Shown here piece by piece: positions 23,731 to 24,446 of a DNA stretch of 24,446 bases. This DNA is from a bacterium (GTDB lineage: Bacteria; Bacteroidota; Ignavibacteria; Kapaibacteriales; UBA961): contig JALHLL010000017.1 in assembly GCA_022844575.1 (NCBI GenBank), forward strand, positions 1-24,446. The letters are read 5' to 3'. The notes under the pieces are model-generated. The model was not told the DNA's origin. It searched no databases and saw nothing but the letters and a program-made list of their open reading frames with translations. The translations under genes were made by a program, and so were the position numbers. Every line of letters begins with the position of its first letter. Positions within the stretch are counted from its first letter, which is position 1.

Positions 23731-24225
23731 TTAAATTGGCTTGAATTGTTCAAATGCCTGTGAACAGTCATTGCAATAATGAATGGAACGGCATAGTGTA
23801 GGCCCGAAAGGAGATTGCATAACAGTATTTGCACTATTGCAATAAGGGCATACGGCATTATGTAAAACATCAAGTTCCAAAACCATATCGTATGAAGGAG
23901 GGGGAGCAAGACCGAAGGATTTGAGGGCTGCTTTCCCTTTTTCCGATATTCTATTACTATCCCATGGAATATCGTAATTGACATCTACCTTTACATTTGT
24001 AATACCTAAAGCAGTTATACAATCCCTTACATCGCTTTGCATTACATCAATGGCGGGGCAACCCACAAATGTCGGTGTCATGGAAATATGTACTGTCGTA
24101 TCGTTTTGTATCTCAACATTGGTAATTACGCCCAAATCAACAACTGAAAGTGTTGGTATTTCGGGATCCTTTACCGATTGTAGAGCTTCAAGTATTTCGT
24201 CTTTTGTAAGCATTGTCTTGTACAT
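23731..24225 (-). CDS. paaD: Phenylacetyl-CoA epoxidase maturation factor PaaD
   Basis: The protein has 164 residues (160 if the second Met, at 24213, is used). The N-terminal MIP18/DUF59 domain has DPEIPTLSVVDLGVI and MTPTFVGCPA, the PaaD signature. A C-terminal zinc-ribbon-like tail has Cys126 and Cys129 (CPYC), Cys145, and Cys151/Cys154 (CNDC). PaaD (also called PaaJ) is thought to help assemble or mature metal centres for the PaaABCE ring epoxidase. The other paa epoxidase genes are not in the window, and the far right edge does not look like one of them. No ribosome site is evident. A Bacteroidota-type -7 box and an operator-like dyad lie upstream. Confidence 0.92.
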   Translation of the reverse strand: MYKTMLTKDEILEALQSVKDPEIPTLSVVDLGVITNVEIQNDTTVHISMTPTFVGCPAIDVMQSDVRDCITALGITNVKVDVNYDIPWDSNRISEKGKAALKSFGLAPPPSYDMVLELDVLHNAVCPYCNSANTVMQSPFGPTLCRSIHYCNDCSQAFEQFKPI

Positions 24226-24234
24226 CGTTTATAA

Positions 24235-24252
24235 GGTAATGACGTTATTACC
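24235..24252. promoter_or_regulatory. Operator-like palindrome upstream of paaD
   Basis: GGTAATGACGTTATTACC is an 18-nt dyad with one G/T exception, 10 nt upstream of the paaD ATG. If the -7 box at 24268 is used, the dyad lies at about +8 to +25 of the transcript, a usual place for a repressor site. A second smaller dyad, GTCACGGGTGAC, is at 24291-24302. Confidence 0.4.
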
Positions 24253-24267
24253 ATAAGAACATTTGCA

Positions 24268-24275
24268 CAAAGGTA
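24268..24275 (-). promoter_or_regulatory. Candidate -7 box of paaD
   Basis: On the minus strand this reads TACCTTTG, an exact match to the Bacteroidota TAnnTTTG consensus. No clear TTTG is found about 19 nt upstream, so this is a half-match. Transcription would start near 24260. Confidence 0.35.
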
Positions 24276-24307
24276 AGAGTATATCGAATAGTCACGGGTG
24301 ACTAAGA

Positions 24308-24446
24308 TCATTTTCGCTGGTCAGGTCCTTGTAAAACGGTTATAATGGCGGCAATTATCTCTTTGAGTGTAAACGAATCACTATTCCACCCATAGGGGTA
24401 TGTTATATGCTTTCCTTTTGCCGTATCTTTTTCGCATAGGAAAAAT
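24308..24446 (-). CDS. Possible C-terminus of a gene cut by the right edge
   Basis: A minus-strand frame is open from the window edge to a TGA at 24308 (46 codons), ending KEIIAAIITVLQGPDQRK. It looks protein-like but resembles nothing I know and is short enough to be chance. If real, it lies upstream of paaD in the same direction, 82 nt away. Confidence 0.35.
   Translation of the reverse strand, partial: FFLCEKDTAKGKHITYPYGWNSDSFTLKEIIAAIITVLQGPDQRK

Overview
The window looks like a chromosomal segment of a Bacteroidota/Chlorobi-type (FCB) Gram-negative bacterium. It is fairly AT-rich and mostly lacks strong Shine-Dalgarno sites. It carries a CarboxypepD_reg/TonB-dependent receptor, a PD40-OmpA protein, several lipoproteins, at least two sites resembling the Bacteroidota -33/-7 promoter (TTTG / TAnnTTTG), and intergenic repeats of the 'CACCCC...GGGGTG' and 'GAACGAAGTGAAGAATCT' kind. 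The phylum call is inference from these traits; I cannot name a genus.

Positions 1-8500 hold envelope genes. These are a TonB-dependent receptor running off the left edge (minus), a lipoprotein resembling poly-gamma-glutamate hydrolase (plus), a secreted M1-family metallopeptidase (minus), and a two-gene operon of an outer-membrane beta-barrel protein and a PD40/OmpA peptidoglycan-anchoring protein (plus). Convergent pairs are separated by clear bidirectional terminators.

Positions 8512-12398 form a two-gene export operon on the minus strand: an ABC transporter with a degenerate peptidase-like N-terminal domain and a His-rich linker, then a HlyD-type adaptor overlapping it by 4 nt. A small two-helix protein resembling a K+-channel pore (12526-12885) diverges from it.

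Positions 12886-15507 are a repeat-dense, gene-poor island. It has three ~110-nt palindromic repeat units, a dense array of CCACCA motifs, one DUF2971 gene, and remnants that look like the C-terminal tail of a type II restriction-modification enzyme. The DUF2971 gene is bracketed by near-identical direct repeats made from that tail, and its 3' end carries a 34-bp tandem duplication. This is the most plausible site of recent mobility or a defence-type cassette, but I cannot show a working system from sequence alone.

Positions 15508-24446 are housekeeping and catabolic. A translationally coupled GDPD phosphodiesterase and SemiSWEET transporter lie on minus, followed by a plus-strand run of glycosyltransferase, rhomboid protease and paaN (phenylacetate-pathway aldehyde dehydrogenase). 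Two paralogous lipoproteins (minus) follow, with a fossil of a second paaN 3' end between them, which points to an old segmental duplication of a paaN/lipoprotein pair. An endonuclease/exonuclease/phosphatase-family protein (plus) is then convergent with paaD (minus, phenylacetyl-CoA epoxidase maturation). paaD has a promoter- and operator-like dyad upstream. The far right edge may hold the end of another minus-strand gene.
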